From Curtobacterium flaccumfaciens UCD-AKU (GTDB taxonomy: Bacteria; Actinomycetota; Actinomycetes; Actinomycetales; Microbacteriaceae): a stretch of DNA of 64,000 bases. The position numbers and the translations under genes were made by a program. Positions 28,364 through 37,922 of the stretch are shown here, in pieces. Positions within the stretch are counted from its first letter, which is position 1, and every line of letters starts with the position of its first letter. The stretch covers positions 181,023 to 245,022 of the forward strand of contig NZ_KB714628.1 in assembly GCF_000349565.1 (NCBI RefSeq), given 5' to 3'. The notes below the pieces were generated by a model. That model was not told the DNA's origin and did no database searches. It saw only the letters and a list, made by a program, of their open reading frames with translations.

Positions 28364-29271
28364 CAGCTGACCCCGAGCGAACGCGCGACCGAGGTGCCGG
28401 TGCCGACCGGGTGCAGATCGAGGGTGCAGCACTTCACGCCACCACCGCCGAGCAGCAGCTCGGACAGGTCGACGCCGATCGGGTTGTAGCCCTTCTCGCG
28501 CAGCTGCTCGGCGAACCGAACGGCCCGGGCGGCGATCACGACGTTGTACCCGTCGGAGTACGAGTTCAGGCCGAGGATCGCGGCGTCTTCTTCGGTGGCG
28601 ATGATCGCGTCCGGGAAGCGCTCGCGCAGGATCGCCAGCGACGGCTCGTCGAAGGCGCTCTCCAGGTAGGCGATGTTGCTCGTCCCGTCGACGGCGGGCT
28701 CGGGGTCGAGCACGGCGATGGCGGTGTCGAGGTGGTAGAAGCTCGGGTTGATGAGCTTCAGCGTGACGACCTCGCGGCCGTAGATCGTCGCGAGCTCGTC
28801 GTGCGAGGTGCTGTCCGACCGGAAACCGGTGCCGGCGAAGATGGTGTCACCGATGAGCAGGAAGTCGCCCTCGCCCTCGTTGGTCTGCTCCGGCTCGGCG
28901 ACGGTCAGGCCGGCCTGGCGGAACCAGTCCATGTACGCGGGGCCCTCGGGCTGGCGCTCGGGGTACTGGAACTTCGCGCCGTACGCGATGCCGTCGAGGA
29001 CGAACCCGCCGTTGGCCGCGTAGACCATGTCCGGCAGGCCGTCGATCGGGTCGATGTACGAGATGTCGAAGCCGAGCTGCTCGTAGACGGCGACGAGCGA
29101 CTCCCACTGCTCGACGGCCTTCGACGTGTCGGTCGGCTCCTCCGGGTGCATCCACGGGTTGATCCGGTAGCTCACGGTGTAGAAGTCCGGCTTGCACATC
29201 AGGATCGTGCGCTTCGTGGCGACACGGGCCGGGGTGGCGACGGACTCGGGGGCGGGTGCGGTGTTCGACAT
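28363..29271 (-). CDS. DDAH/arginine deiminase superfamily hydrolase
   Basis: 302 aa. Guanidino-modifying fold with catalytic Cys in GGGGVKCCTLDL and His in NPSFYHLDTAIAVL, plus MVYAANGGFV near the N-terminus. Annotated relatives are dimethylarginine dimethylaminohydrolases or arginine deiminase/dihydrolase-like enzymes. The tight coupling with rocD suggests a role in arginine use via ornithine, but specificity is not readable from motifs. AGGAGG precedes the ATG. Divergent from an AsnC-family regulator. Confidence 0.85.
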   Translation of the reverse strand: MSNTAPAPESVATPARVATKRTILMCKPDFYTVSYRINPWMHPEEPTDTSKAVEQWESLVAVYEQLGFDISYIDPIDGLPDMVYAANGGFVLDGIAYGAKFQYPERQPEGPAYMDWFRQAGLTVAEPEQTNEGEGDFLLIGDTIFAGTGFRSDSTSHDELATIYGREVVTLKLINPSFYHLDTAIAVLDPEPAVDGTSNIAYLESAFDEPSLAILRERFPDAIIATEEDAAILGLNSYSDGYNVVIAARAVRFAEQLREKGYNPIGVDLSELLLGGGGVKCCTLDLHPVGTGTSVARSLGVS

Positions 29272-29441
29272 CAGTCCTCCTGGAAGGGACCGGGGCCCGA
29301 GCCTGCCAGGAACCGAAACGGAACGAGGAGAAGAGCTCCGGTGAGATGCAGGCTCACTCACCGCAGCGGACCAGGTCGACGCCACTCCGATCCTGACACA
29401 CACCGTCCAGCAAGTGCAGTACGGGGGCCCCGACGGCGTGA

Positions 29442-29470
29442 CACCCGTTCGGGTGACGCACGTTTCGTGC
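29442..29470. promoter_or_regulatory. Two inverted repeats in the ddaH-like/asnC divergent spacer
   Basis: CACCCG-TT-CGGGTG (29442-29455) and GCACG-TTT-CGTGC (29458-29470) are both perfect and adjacent. They lie 33-60 bp upstream of TACGAT (29503-29508), the presumed -10 of the AsnC-family gene. Likely operators for that regulator controlling both directions. Confidence 0.5.
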
Positions 29471-29517
29471 GCGAGACCCACCGGCCTCGCAACAAGTCCG
29501 CGTACGATAGGGGACAA

Positions 29518-29955
29518 ATGGACACGCTCGACCACCGCATCCTGGATCAGCTCCGGGACAACGCCCGCGCCGGCTACGGCGACATCGGGTCGGTGGTCGG
29601 ACTCTCGGCCTCGGCCGTCAAGCGCCGCGTCGACCGGCTGGTCGGTGACGGTGTCATCCAGGGGTTCACGATCAAGGTCGACCCCGCCGTCGAGGACCGC
29701 GGCACCGAGGCCTGGGTCGAGCTCTACTGCCGCGGCACCGTGTCACCCGACGAGCTGCGTGCCCTGCTCGACACCGTCCCCGAGGTCATCGACGCCGGCA
29801 CGGTCACCGGCAGCGCCGACGCCGTCGTGCACATGCGTTCGAAGGACCTGTCCGCGCTCGAAGAGGCGCTCGACAAGGTCCGCCTCGCTCCCCAGGTCGA
29901 CCACACCCGCTCCGCGATCGTGCTCTCCAAGCTCGTCAGTCGAGAGACCGCGTAA
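29518..29955 (+). CDS. Lrp/AsnC family regulator
   Basis: 145 aa. N-terminal winged HTH with LDHRILDQLRDNARAGYGDI and SASAVKRRVDRL, then an AsnC ligand-binding domain (from about residue 65). ATG at 29518 preceded by AGGGGA. Divergent from the hydrolase/rocD operon, so it probably controls it in response to arginine, ornithine or a related amino acid. Confidence 0.9.
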   Translation: MDTLDHRILDQLRDNARAGYGDIGSVVGLSASAVKRRVDRLVGDGVIQGFTIKVDPAVEDRGTEAWVELYCRGTVSPDELRALLDTVPEVIDAGTVTGSADAVVHMRSKDLSALEEALDKVRLAPQVDHTRSAIVLSKLVSRETA

Positions 29956-29965
29956 CGTCCCACGC

Positions 29966-30346
29966 ATGGGACGGAAGACGGCCGGGAGGCGCGGATCACC
30001 GCCCACGGGATCGCGTCCGGCCCGGCAGCTGGTCACCGCTGCGGGCCTCGCCTACGTCGCGAACTGCCTGTGGGGCACCGCGGTCGCCGTGCGGCTGATC
30101 CGCACGAAGAAGCTCCGCGTCGTGCACCACGGGCTGTTCGTCGTGACCGCGACCCTGACCGGTGTCGCCGCGACGACCCCCGTGTGGACGCGCGACCGGA
30201 CCGCCCTGTTCCTGCTGCCAGCACTCGTGCCGCTGGCGGTCGCTCCACGCACGAACCCGCGCGCCGGAGCACACTGGAGGGTCGCGGTCGCCGCAGCACC
30301 GTCCTACCTGGGGGCCGTGCTCGCCCGCAGGCGATCAGAGAGGTGA
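29966..30346 (+). CDS. Small membrane protein (126 aa)
   Basis: Basic N-terminus (RKTAGRRGSPP), then three hydrophobic helices (about residues 24-44, 56-74 and 83-100). TAACGT ends 7 nt before the ATG, overlapping the stop of the AsnC gene, so it likely has a leaderless transcript. The nitroreductase gene begins 4 nt after its stop. No family recognised. Confidence 0.65.
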   Translation: MGRKTAGRRGSPPTGSRPARQLVTAAGLAYVANCLWGTAVAVRLIRTKKLRVVHHGLFVVTATLTGVAATTPVWTRDRTALFLLPALVPLAVAPRTNPRAGAHWRVAVAAAPSYLGAVLARRRSER

Positions 30347-30349
30347 GCA

Positions 30350-31183
30350 GTGGAGCTGTTCGAGGCCATCCGACGACGACGCACGACGAACGGGCCGTTC
30401 CTGCCCGATCCGGTGTCGGAGGAGCACCAGCGGCTGCTCATGGAGCTCGCCGGACGGGCGCCGTCGCAGCTCAACAGCCAGCCGTGGCGCTTTGTACTGG
30501 TCGAGGAGCGCGAGACGATCGACCGCGTCGCCGAGATCAGCGGCAGCTCGATGACCCGCACCATGGCCGCGGGCACGTTCTTCGAGCGGTACAAGCCGTA
30601 CTTCCGGTTCTCGAAGGCCGAGATGGACGAGCGGCGCGACGGGATGCTGTTCGACAAGCTCCCCGGGCCGCTGCGGCCGTTCACGAAGCAGGTGTTCACG
30701 AAGCGCGGGCAGCTGCTCATGAACACGCTCCGGGTGCCGCAGACCCTGGGTGAGGAGAACCGGAAGCTCGTCGCCGGGTCGCCGCTGCTGCTCGGCGTGA
30801 TGCTCGACCGCCACGAGTACCGGAAGGAGGAGCTGTCCGGCTTCTACTCGGTGTTCAGCATGGGCGCGGCGATGGAGAACATCTGGCTCGCGACGACCGA
30901 GCTCGGCCTGGGGATCCAGTTCGTGTCCTTCCCGATGGAGACCCCCGGCGCGTGGGAGGAGATCGAGGGACTGCTCCGCGTGCCCGAGTCGCTCGAGCTG
31001 ATGGCCGTCTACCGGATCGGGTACCTGCCCCCGGAACGACGACGGCCGGCCATCGACTGGACGTCGAGCGAGCGGAAGCGTCCCTCGCAGTACGTGTTCC
31101 GCGGCACCTGCGACACCCCGCAGCGCGGGTGGGACGACGCACCCGTCGCAGCCCACATCGAACCGGAGGCGACCACATCGTGA
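30350..31183 (+). CDS. Nitroreductase family protein
   Basis: 277 aa FMN-dependent oxidoreductase. [15 protein letters not shown] at the N-terminus and [17 protein letters not shown] form the phosphate/FMN-binding signature, with [20 protein letters not shown] in the C-terminal half. GTG at 30350 follows AGAGGTGAG. Stop overlaps the DUF2071 GTG. Substrate unknown. Confidence 0.87.
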   Translation: MELFEAIRRRRTTNGPFLPDPVSEEHQRLLMELAGRAPSQLNSQPWRFVLVEERETIDRVAEISGSSMTRTMAAGTFFERYKPYFRFSKAEMDERRDGMLFDKLPGPLRPFTKQVFTKRGQLLMNTLRVPQTLGEENRKLVAGSPLLLGVMLDRHEYRKEELSGFYSVFSMGAAMENIWLATTELGLGIQFVSFPMETPGAWEEIEGLLRVPESLELMAVYRIGYLPPERRRPAIDWTSSERKRPSQYVFRGTCDTPQRGWDDAPVAAHIEPEATTS

Positions 31184-31941
31184 CCGACACCCGACCCACC
31201 CAGAGCGCCCCGGGCCTCCAGCCCGTCGCCCCCGGCCTGCCGGGCCGTCCCTGGATCTCGCAGGACTGGCTCGACGTCGTCTTCGTGCACTGGCGCGTCG
31301 ACGTGTCGGCGGTGGCGCCGCTGCTACCGGCCGGCACACGGCCCGACACGATGGCGCTCGACGGCACCGACGACGGCGTGACCACCTGGGTGGGCCTCAT
31401 CGCGTTCCGGTTCGAGGACACCCGGTTCCCGCCGTTCTCGACCGGGAGCATCGGCGACTTCGTCGAGCTGAACGTCCGCGTCTACACGGTCGACGAGCAG
31501 GGACAGCGCGGGGTGGTGTTCCTGTCGCTCGACGCCGGCAAGCTCCTGCCGACCATCGGGGCGCGAGTCGCGACGGGCCTGCCGTACCGGTGGGCGGTCG
31601 CGGAGTCGCGCAGCGGTGACGGCCGCGTGGGGTACGCGATGCGGCGGCACGGCACCCACCTGCGGTCGATGCTCGACGTCCGGATCGGTGAGGCGCTCGA
31701 CGAGCCGGGGCCCCTCGAGACGTTCCTGACCGCGAGGTGGGGCATGCACGTGCACCGGGCCGGACGGACGCGGTTCTGGCCGAACGAGCACGAGTCGTGG
31801 CCGTTGCACCGGGCCTCGGTGGTGTCGCTGCGGGACGACCTGGTCGGAGCGGCCGGGCTGCCCTTCGGGCTGACGGAGCTCGAGCCGGACTCGGTGCTCT
31901 ACTCGCCGGGGGTCACGACGCGGTTCGGTCGGGGGCGCTGA
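31180..31941 (+). CDS. DUF2071 (YqjF-like) protein
   Basis: 253 aa. Opens with [17 protein letters not shown] and continues with LLPAGTRPD and TWVGLIAFR, the DUF2071 pattern, a fold related to acetoacetate decarboxylase. GTG overlaps the nitroreductase stop by 4 nt. No catalytic role established. Confidence 0.82.
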   Translation: MTDTRPTQSAPGLQPVAPGLPGRPWISQDWLDVVFVHWRVDVSAVAPLLPAGTRPDTMALDGTDDGVTTWVGLIAFRFEDTRFPPFSTGSIGDFVELNVRVYTVDEQGQRGVVFLSLDAGKLLPTIGARVATGLPYRWAVAESRSGDGRVGYAMRRHGTHLRSMLDVRIGEALDEPGPLETFLTARWGMHVHRAGRTRFWPNEHESWPLHRASVVSLRDDLVGAAGLPFGLTELEPDSVLYSPGVTTRFGRGR

Positions 31942-32010
31942 GCACGGCTGCTGCCGCGTCGGGGGACAGCGGCTGAGTGGTGCACGGGCGACCGCAGGTA
32001 CAAGGGAGCC

Positions 32011-33006
32011 ATGACTCGAGTGGCAGTGGTGACCGGTGGATCCGCAGGACTGGGACGGGCGACCGTCCGGGAGCTCGCCGCACGGGGGTGGGACGTGGCC
32101 GTCCTGGCCCGCGGGCAGGAGGGCGTCGACGCCGCCGTCGCCGAGGTCGAGGCCGCCGGGCGACGCGGGCTGGCCCTGGTCGCCGACGTCTCCGACCGCG
32201 ACGCCGTCGAGGCCGCGGCCGACCGGGTCGAGCAGGAGCTCGGACCGATCGACCTGTGGGTGAACGGCGTGATGGTCGGGGTGTTCGGGAAGTTCCTCGA
32301 CACCGCCCCGGAGGACTTCGAGCGGGCGCTGCACGTGACCTACCTCGGCTTCGTGAACGGCACCCGGTCTGCACTGTCGCGGATGGTCCCCCGCGGTCGT
32401 GGGCACGTGATCCAGGTCGGTTCGGCGCTCGGGTTCCGCGGGATCCCCCTGCAGGCCGCGTACTGCGGCGCGAAGCACGCGATCGTCGGGTTCACCGAGT
32501 CCGTCGTCTCCGAGCTGCGCGAACAGGGCAGCAAGGTCAAGGTGTCCCGCGTGGACATGCCCGCGCTCAACACCATCCAGTTCCAGTGGGTGAAGTCGAA
32601 GCTGCCGCACCACCCGCAGCCGGTCGCCCCGATCTACCAGCCCGAGGTCGGTGCCCGGGCCATCGCCGCGGTGGCCGAGCGGCCGCGCAGCCGCACCTGG
32701 GTGGGCGAGTCCACGGTCTACACGATCCTCGGCAACCGGATCAGCGGACGCTTCGCCGACTGGTACGCCGCCAAGACCCTGGTCGACGGGCAGCAGGCTC
32801 CGGACAAGGACGGCCTCGAGATGCGGGACAACCTGTACGAGCCGGTGCCGGGCGACCACGGTGCACACGGGGTCTTCGACGAGTCCGCGCACGCCTGGTC
32901 GCCGCAGACCTGGTGGGTGGAGCACCGCCGGGTCGGCAACGGGATCATCGGAGCGGTGCTCGGTGCCGCCGGGGCCGTCGCCCTCGTCGCAGGACGCCGA
33001 CGATGA
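32011..33006 (+). CDS. Short-chain dehydrogenase with C-terminal extension
   Basis: 331 aa. Classical SDR: TGGSAGLGRA cofactor loop, Ser in VGSALGFRG and YCGAK catalytic pair. About 80 extra residues after the SDR core end in a hydrophobic helix (AVLGAAGAVALVAG) and Arg-rich tail, which suggests membrane attachment. ATG with AAGGGAG upstream; stop overlaps the next gene by 4 nt. Confidence 0.88.
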   Translation: MTRVAVVTGGSAGLGRATVRELAARGWDVAVLARGQEGVDAAVAEVEAAGRRGLALVADVSDRDAVEAAADRVEQELGPIDLWVNGVMVGVFGKFLDTAPEDFERALHVTYLGFVNGTRSALSRMVPRGRGHVIQVGSALGFRGIPLQAAYCGAKHAIVGFTESVVSELREQGSKVKVSRVDMPALNTIQFQWVKSKLPHHPQPVAPIYQPEVGARAIAAVAERPRSRTWVGESTVYTILGNRISGRFADWYAAKTLVDGQQAPDKDGLEMRDNLYEPVPGDHGAHGVFDESAHAWSPQTWWVEHRRVGNGIIGAVLGAAGAVALVAGRRR

Positions 33007-33347
33007 GCCGCCGGTCGTCGACCGTGCCCGGAGCAGCCGTCGTCGAGCTGGCCCGAGCTGGGCTCGGCCTGTGGCACCTGAGCCGTGCGGCCCGAGGGTC
33101 GGACCAGGCGGCGCTGCACGGTGTGCTCGGGATCCGACAGCTCGCACAGGCCACGCTCGTCGCGCGGGCGGGTTCCGGCAACGCGCACACCCTGAGCGCC
33201 GTCGTGGACACCATGCACGGCGTGACGATGGTGCCGCTGGCCGTCGCCGATCCCCGTCGCCGCCGGTTCGCGCTCGACCAGCTCTGGATCGCCGCCGCCC
33301 TGGCGATCGCCGAGGCAGCGGTCGTCGGTCGCGGCAGTCGGCGCTGA
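33003..33347 (+). CDS. Small membrane protein (114 aa)
   Basis: ATG overlaps the SDR stop. Contains moderately hydrophobic helices (around 12-30, 60-80 and 88-108). Resembles short DUF4267-like proteins, but I cannot assign a family. Possible partner of the membrane-attached SDR. Confidence 0.55.
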   Translation: MSRRSSTVPGAAVVELARAGLGLWHLSRAARGSDQAALHGVLGIRQLAQATLVARAGSGNAHTLSAVVDTMHGVTMVPLAVADPRRRRFALDQLWIAAALAIAEAAVVGRGSRR

Positions 33348-33380
33348 GTGCTGTCGGGGGTGCTCGGTAGCGTCCCCGGC

Positions 33381-33923
33381 ATGAGCACGATCTACTCCGT
33401 CGCGTCCTCGTTGGACGGCTTCGTCGCTGCGCCCGACGACGACCTCGACTGGCTGCTGCGGTTCGGCTTCGAACCGTTCCAGGAGCACCACGACCGGTTC
33501 TACGCGGGCGTCGGCGCGATCGCGATGGGGTCGACGACGTACGAGTGGTTGCTCGAGCACGACGACAAGTGGGCGTACCCGGACCTGGCGACGTGGGTGT
33601 TCACCACGCGAGACCTTCCGGTGCCGAACGGCGCCGACGTGCGCTTCGTCTCGGGCGAGGTCGGCGACCACCAGGCCGACCTCGAGCGCGTGGCCGACGG
33701 CCGCGACGTCTGGGTCGTCGGCGGCGGACTGCTCGCGGCGCAGTACCAGCAGGCGGGCATCCTCGACGAGCTGCGGGTCACCGTGATGCCGGTCGCGCTC
33801 GGTGCCGGAGCGCCCCTGCTGCCGGTCGCCGCACCGACCCCGGTGTTCGAGCTCGTCGGCACCACGCAGTTCGACGGCGGGGCGGTCGAGCTCCACTACC
33901 GTTCCGCAGCAACCGCGGCGTAG
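33381..33923 (+). CDS. Dihydrofolate reductase/RibD C-domain family protein
   Basis: 180 aa. Starts STIYSVASSLDGFVA, has MGSTTYEWLL and VWVVGGGLLAAQYQ, typical of the RibD-C/YyaP branch of the DHFR fold rather than FolA. ATG at 33381 preceded by TAGCGT with a 7-nt gap (leaderless type). Substrate unknown. Confidence 0.85.
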   Translation: MSTIYSVASSLDGFVAAPDDDLDWLLRFGFEPFQEHHDRFYAGVGAIAMGSTTYEWLLEHDDKWAYPDLATWVFTTRDLPVPNGADVRFVSGEVGDHQADLERVADGRDVWVVGGGLLAAQYQQAGILDELRVTVMPVALGAGAPLLPVAAPTPVFELVGTTQFDGGAVELHYRSAATAA

Positions 33924-33933
33924 CGTCCGGAGC

Positions 33934-34131
33934 ATGAGCGACAACGAGCAGACCGAGCCCGTCATGGACGGTGCCACCGATGCCACGAACCACGAGAAGC
34001 TGCAGGGTCTGATCGAGCAGGTCGACCACGACCACGCCGGTGAGGGTGCCGGCGCGATGGCGGACCACCTGCGGGACCGCATGGCCGAGACCGGCGTCGA
34101 GGACGAAGACGCGGGTGACGCCGAGGACTGA
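33934..34131 (+). CDS. Small acidic protein (65 aa)
   Basis: Very acidic 65 aa with 17 or so Asp/Glu and a mid-protein helix (HEKLQGLIEQVDHDH). TAGCGT ends 7 nt before the ATG, straddling the stop of the upstream gene. A long hairpin follows. Function unknown; a stress or histidine/metal-rich chaperone-like role would be speculation. Confidence 0.6.
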   Translation: MSDNEQTEPVMDGATDATNHEKLQGLIEQVDHDHAGEGAGAMADHLRDRMAETGVEDEDAGDAED

Positions 34132-34142
34132 TCCCCGGGGCA

Positions 34143-34201
34143 CTTCGTGAGCAGAAGAGGTCGGGTCCCGTCTGGGGATCCGACCTCTTCTGCTCACGAA
34201 G
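34143..34201. terminator. Convergent terminator with 22-bp perfect arms
   Basis: Arms 34143-34164 and 34180-34201 are perfectly complementary with a 15-nt loop. It lies between the converging small acidic gene and putA. Same arm length as the 72-bp repeat family but unrelated in sequence. Confidence 0.75.
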
Positions 34202-34224
34202 CGAAACGCAACGCGCGGAACTGC

Positions 34225-37200
34225 TCAGACGCGCAGCTCGGAGAACTCGCTGTCGACGTCGCCGAACCGGTGCGCGGTGATCGACACCGACTGCTCGCGC
34301 AGGTACGGCAGCATCTCGATCACGCCGGCCTCGACCACGGGGGCGTCGTGGATCGCGACGTCGATGCTCGCGCCCAGTGCTTCTTCGAGGGCCTGGGAGT
34401 CGCCGCCGAGCAGCCGGATGCGGGCCCCGGGACCACCGAACGCCGTGTGTGCCGGGCGGTCCTGCCCCTGTGACAGCACGGCCTCGAGCGCGTCGACGGG
34501 CTCGTCGTCCTGACCGCTGGACCAGTCCGCCTGGAACACCGCCCCCGACGACGCGCGGGCGTGGAACTCCTGGTCGGACTCGACCAGGTGGTCGACGACG
34601 TCGAGCGGCGACCGGTTCCCCGCCAGCAGCTGGGTGAGGGGGCCGGGCAGCGGCCGAGCCGTGCTCAGCAGGACGTGCGCCCGTGCCGAGGTCGCGGCGA
34701 CGAGCGTCCGGACGAGGTCCACGGTCGAGGCGTCCTCGGCCTGGCGCACGATGACGGACTGGGGACGGTGGCGCAGCACGTTCCGCTGCACCACGAGTCC
34801 CGCCAGGTCCTGCGAGCGGAACAGGGTCTCGCGTGCACGGACGTCGCTCAGGGCACCGGCGCGCACACGGTCGAACTCCTCGAACGACAGCCCGCTGCGT
34901 GCGGCCTCGATCACCGCGGTCACGCGCGGGGGCAGGCCGTGCAGCTGGATGCTCCGGTGCACCGTGCGGGGCGTGGGCAGCCACCTGCCGAGCGTCGCGA
35001 CGTACATCGGACCGCCGGCCTTGGTGCCGGTACCGACCGACGAACCCTTCCAGCCGCCGAACGGCTGGCGCCCGACGACGGCACCGGTGGTGCCGCGGTT
35101 GACGGAGAGGTTGCCGGCGCGGACACGGGCGAGCCACTCGGACACCTCGTCGACGTCGAGCGAGTGGATGCCCGCCGTCAGCCCGAAGTCGGTGCCGTTC
35201 TGGATCGCGATGGCCTGCTCGAGGGTCTCGGCCCGCATGATGCCGAGCACCGGGCCCGAGTACACGGCCTGGTGGAAGTCGCTGCCGGGGCGGACACCGT
35301 CGCGGATGCCCGGCGACCAGAGCCGACCGGAGTCGTCGACCGCCTCGGGCTGCACGAGCCAGGACTCCCCCGGGCCGAGCTCGGTCAGACCCTGACGGAG
35401 GGCGCCCTGCGGCTCCGTGATGAGCGGGCCGACCTGCGCCGTGGGGTCGTCGGGCCACGCCACCCGGAGCGTGCGGGTGGCGTCGACGAGCTGCCGCTGG
35501 AAGCGCTCGCTCTCGCCCACCGACCCGACCAGGATCACCAGCGACGCCGCCGAGCACTGCTGTCCGGCGTGCCCGAAGGCGGACCGCACGATGTCCTGCA
35601 CCGCCAGGTCCAGGTCGGCGCTCGGCGTGACGACGATGGCGTTCTTGCCGCTCGTCTCGGCGTTGAGCGGCAGTCCGGCGCGCCACCAGCGGAACGAGCG
35701 GGCGGTGTCGGACGAGCCGGTCAGGATGATGCGGTCGACCGTGGGGTGGCCGACGAGGTCGCGGCCGAGTTCGTCCTCGGCCAGGTCGACGAGCTGCAGC
35801 AGCGAGTGCGGCACCCCGGCGTCCCAGAGCACGTCGGCGAGCACGGCCCCCGAGCGCTTCGCTTCGGGTGCGGGCTTGAACACGACACCGCTGCCCGCGG
35901 CGAGCGCGGCCAGCACGCCCCCGGCGGGGACCGCGACGGGGGAGCTCCACGGTGACACGACGACGGTCAACCGTGGCGGCACGTACTGGGCGCCCTCGAC
36001 GTCCCCGAGGCGGCGAGCGCGCTCGGCGTAGTAGTGGGCGGCGTCGACGGCGTCGGTCACCTCGGTGTCGGCCTCGGTGAAGGTCTTGCCGGTCTCGGCG
36101 GCCATGACCTCGATCAGGTCGGCGCGGCGGGTCTCGAGTTCGTGTCCGATGAGGTCGAGGAGCTCGGCGCGGTCGGACGGGTCCTGTCGGCCCCAGTTCA
36201 CGCCGGCCTGGGCGGTCCGGGCCATGATCCGCTCGAGCTTGGAGCGGTCGGCGACCTTCGCCCCACGGATCGTCTGCGCACCGAGCTGCGAGCGCGGCAC
36301 CCGGCGCAGGACGTCGAGTGCCCAGGCCCGGTTCGCGGCGACGGACGGGTCGGTGTCGGGGGCGTTGCGGAACGCGTCCCGCAGGACCGGTTCACCGAGC
36401 GCGCGGTGGCGGTCCTGGGTGCGGTGGCTGGCGGGGACGGGTTCGTCGAGTGCGGCGACGGATGCCAGGAACCGGCTGTGCTCCCGCTCGAACACGCTGG
36501 CGTCGTGGTCGATGTCGGACGCGGCGGCGAGGAAGTTCTCGGGGCTGGCGCTCTCCTGCAGGCGGCGCGCCAGGTACGCGATGGCGGAGTCGAACTCGTC
36601 GGGCTGGACGACGGGTGTGTAGAGCAGGATCTGCCCGACGTCGGCGCGGACGGCCTGCGCGTGGGTCGACGCCATGCCGAGCAGCATCTCGACGTCGACG
36701 GCGTCGGTCACCCCGCGCCGCTGGGCGAGCACCCACGCGGTGGCGAGGTCGAACAGGTTGTGCCCGGCGACCCCGATCCGCACGGCGTCGGTGCGTTCCG
36801 GCGTCAGCGCGGCGTCGAGCATCCGGAGGTAGGCGGTGTCGGTCTCGCGCTTGCTGCCCCAGGTGGCGAGGGGCCACCCGTGCACGATCGCGTCGACGTG
36901 CTCCATCGCGAGGTTCGCGCCCTTGACGAGCCGCACCGTGATCGGGGCTCCGCCGCGCGACCGGCGTTCCTGCGCCCACTCGGTCAGCGCGTCGAGCGCT
37001 CCGGCGGCGTCGGGCAGGTAGGCCTGCAGCACGATGCCGGCCTGCAGGTCGGCGAACTCGTCACGGTCGAGCAGCGTCCGGAACACGGCGAGGGTGACGT
37101 CGAGGTCGCGGTACTCCTCGATGTCGAGGTTGATGAACTTGGCGGGGCGTCCGGCGGCCGTCGGCGCCGCGGCCAGGCGGTACAGCGGGACGAGCCGGTC

Positions 37201-37794
37201 GACGACGCGCTCGACGGTCTGGTCGAAGGCCCACGGCGAGGTCTGCGGCACGACGGCGCTCACCTTGATCGACACGTGGTCGACGTCGTCGCGGGCGAGC
37301 AGGTCCATCGTGCCCTGCAGGCGTCGGTCGCTCTCGGCGCTGCCGAGGACGGCTTCGCCGAGCAGGTTCACGTTGAGGCGGGTGCCCGGTCCGCGGAGCT
37401 TGGCGAGCGCGGGACCGAGCTTGCTCGTGCTCGCGTCGATCACCAGGTGCCCGGTCATCCGTCGCAGGATCCGGCGCGCGGTGGGGATCACGGCCCACGG
37501 CGCCATGGTGGCGAACCCGCCACCCAGCGTCACCGCACCGCGCAGGTACCAGGCGAGGAAGTCGGGGACGTCACGGCTCAGCTGCTCGAGGTTGCGCGCG
37601 GCGACCCGGGGGTCTTCGGGACGGACGACCTTGTCGACGAAACCACGGGTGAAGTCGAGGCCCTGCTCGTCGCGCAGGACCTGGGCCAGACGGGCCGCAC
37701 CCGGGTCGGGCTTCACCCCGGCGGACGCCGCCAGCCACCGGCGCACGAGCGCGACGGCGTCATCGGTGGTGTCCTGGAGGCGAGCACTCGGCAT
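34225..37794 (-). CDS. putA: Bifunctional proline dehydrogenase / P5C dehydrogenase
   Basis: 1189 aa. N-terminal half is the FAD proline dehydrogenase barrel (residues about 80-440; conserved FINLDIEEYRDLD and RLVKGANLAMEHVD). The C-terminal half is an ALDH-type P5C dehydrogenase with NAETSGKNA and catalytic Cys in GHAGQQCSAASLV. Oxidises proline to glutamate. No N-terminal DNA-binding domain, so control must be external; a MarR gene is divergent. ATG at 37794 follows TACGAT (37806-37801) with a 6-nt gap, identical to the nadK arrangement; an ATG at 37836 is less likely. Confidence 0.94.
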   Translation of the reverse strand: MPSARLQDTTDDAVALVRRWLAASAGVKPDPGAARLAQVLRDEQGLDFTRGFVDKVVRPEDPRVAARNLEQLSRDVPDFLAWYLRGAVTLGGGFATMAPWAVIPTARRILRRMTGHLVIDASTSKLGPALAKLRGPGTRLNVNLLGEAVLGSAESDRRLQGTMDLLARDDVDHVSIKVSAVVPQTSPWAFDQTVERVVDRLVPLYRLAAAPTAAGRPAKFINLDIEEYRDLDVTLAVFRTLLDRDEFADLQAGIVLQAYLPDAAGALDALTEWAQERRSRGGAPITVRLVKGANLAMEHVDAIVHGWPLATWGSKRETDTAYLRMLDAALTPERTDAVRIGVAGHNLFDLATAWVLAQRRGVTDAVDVEMLLGMASTHAQAVRADVGQILLYTPVVQPDEFDSAIAYLARRLQESASPENFLAAASDIDHDASVFEREHSRFLASVAALDEPVPASHRTQDRHRALGEPVLRDAFRNAPDTDPSVAANRAWALDVLRRVPRSQLGAQTIRGAKVADRSKLERIMARTAQAGVNWGRQDPSDRAELLDLIGHELETRRADLIEVMAAETGKTFTEADTEVTDAVDAAHYYAERARRLGDVEGAQYVPPRLTVVVSPWSSPVAVPAGGVLAALAAGSGVVFKPAPEAKRSGAVLADVLWDAGVPHSLLQLVDLAEDELGRDLVGHPTVDRIILTGSSDTARSFRWWRAGLPLNAETSGKNAIVVTPSADLDLAVQDIVRSAFGHAGQQCSAASLVILVGSVGESERFQRQLVDATRTLRVAWPDDPTAQVGPLITEPQGALRQGLTELGPGESWLVQPEAVDDSGRLWSPGIRDGVRPGSDFHQAVYSGPVLGIMRAETLEQAIAIQNGTDFGLTAGIHSLDVDEVSEWLARVRAGNLSVNRGTTGAVVGRQPFGGWKGSSVGTGTKAGGPMYVATLGRWLPTPRTVHRSIQLHGLPPRVTAVIEAARSGLSFEEFDRVRAGALSDVRARETLFRSQDLAGLVVQRNVLRHRPQSVIVRQAEDASTVDLVRTLVAATSARAHVLLSTARPLPGPLTQLLAGNRSPLDVVDHLVESDQEFHARASSGAVFQADWSSGQDDEPVDALEAVLSQGQDRPAHTAFGGPGARIRLLGGDSQALEEALGASIDVAIHDAPVVEAGVIEMLPYLREQSVSITAHRFGDVDSEFSELRV

Positions 37795-37855
37795 CCCCCG
37801 ATCGTATGCCGCACGTCCGACGCGACCTCGGAGCACGCCGTACGTCGGCCAGGAG

Positions 37856-37871
37856 TCATCCGAGCGGATGA
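37856..37871. promoter_or_regulatory. Palindromic operator between putA and marR
   Basis: TCATCC-GAGC-GGATGA, perfect 6+4+6 palindrome about midway in the 128-bp divergent spacer. Position suits a repressor acting on both genes. The -10 of the MarR gene (TACGCT, 37910-37915) lies downstream. Confidence 0.55.
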
Positions 37872-37922
37872 AAGCACCCGTGGCGCGGTCCGATGCCCCG
37901 CCCGGTGGATACGCTGGTCGGC

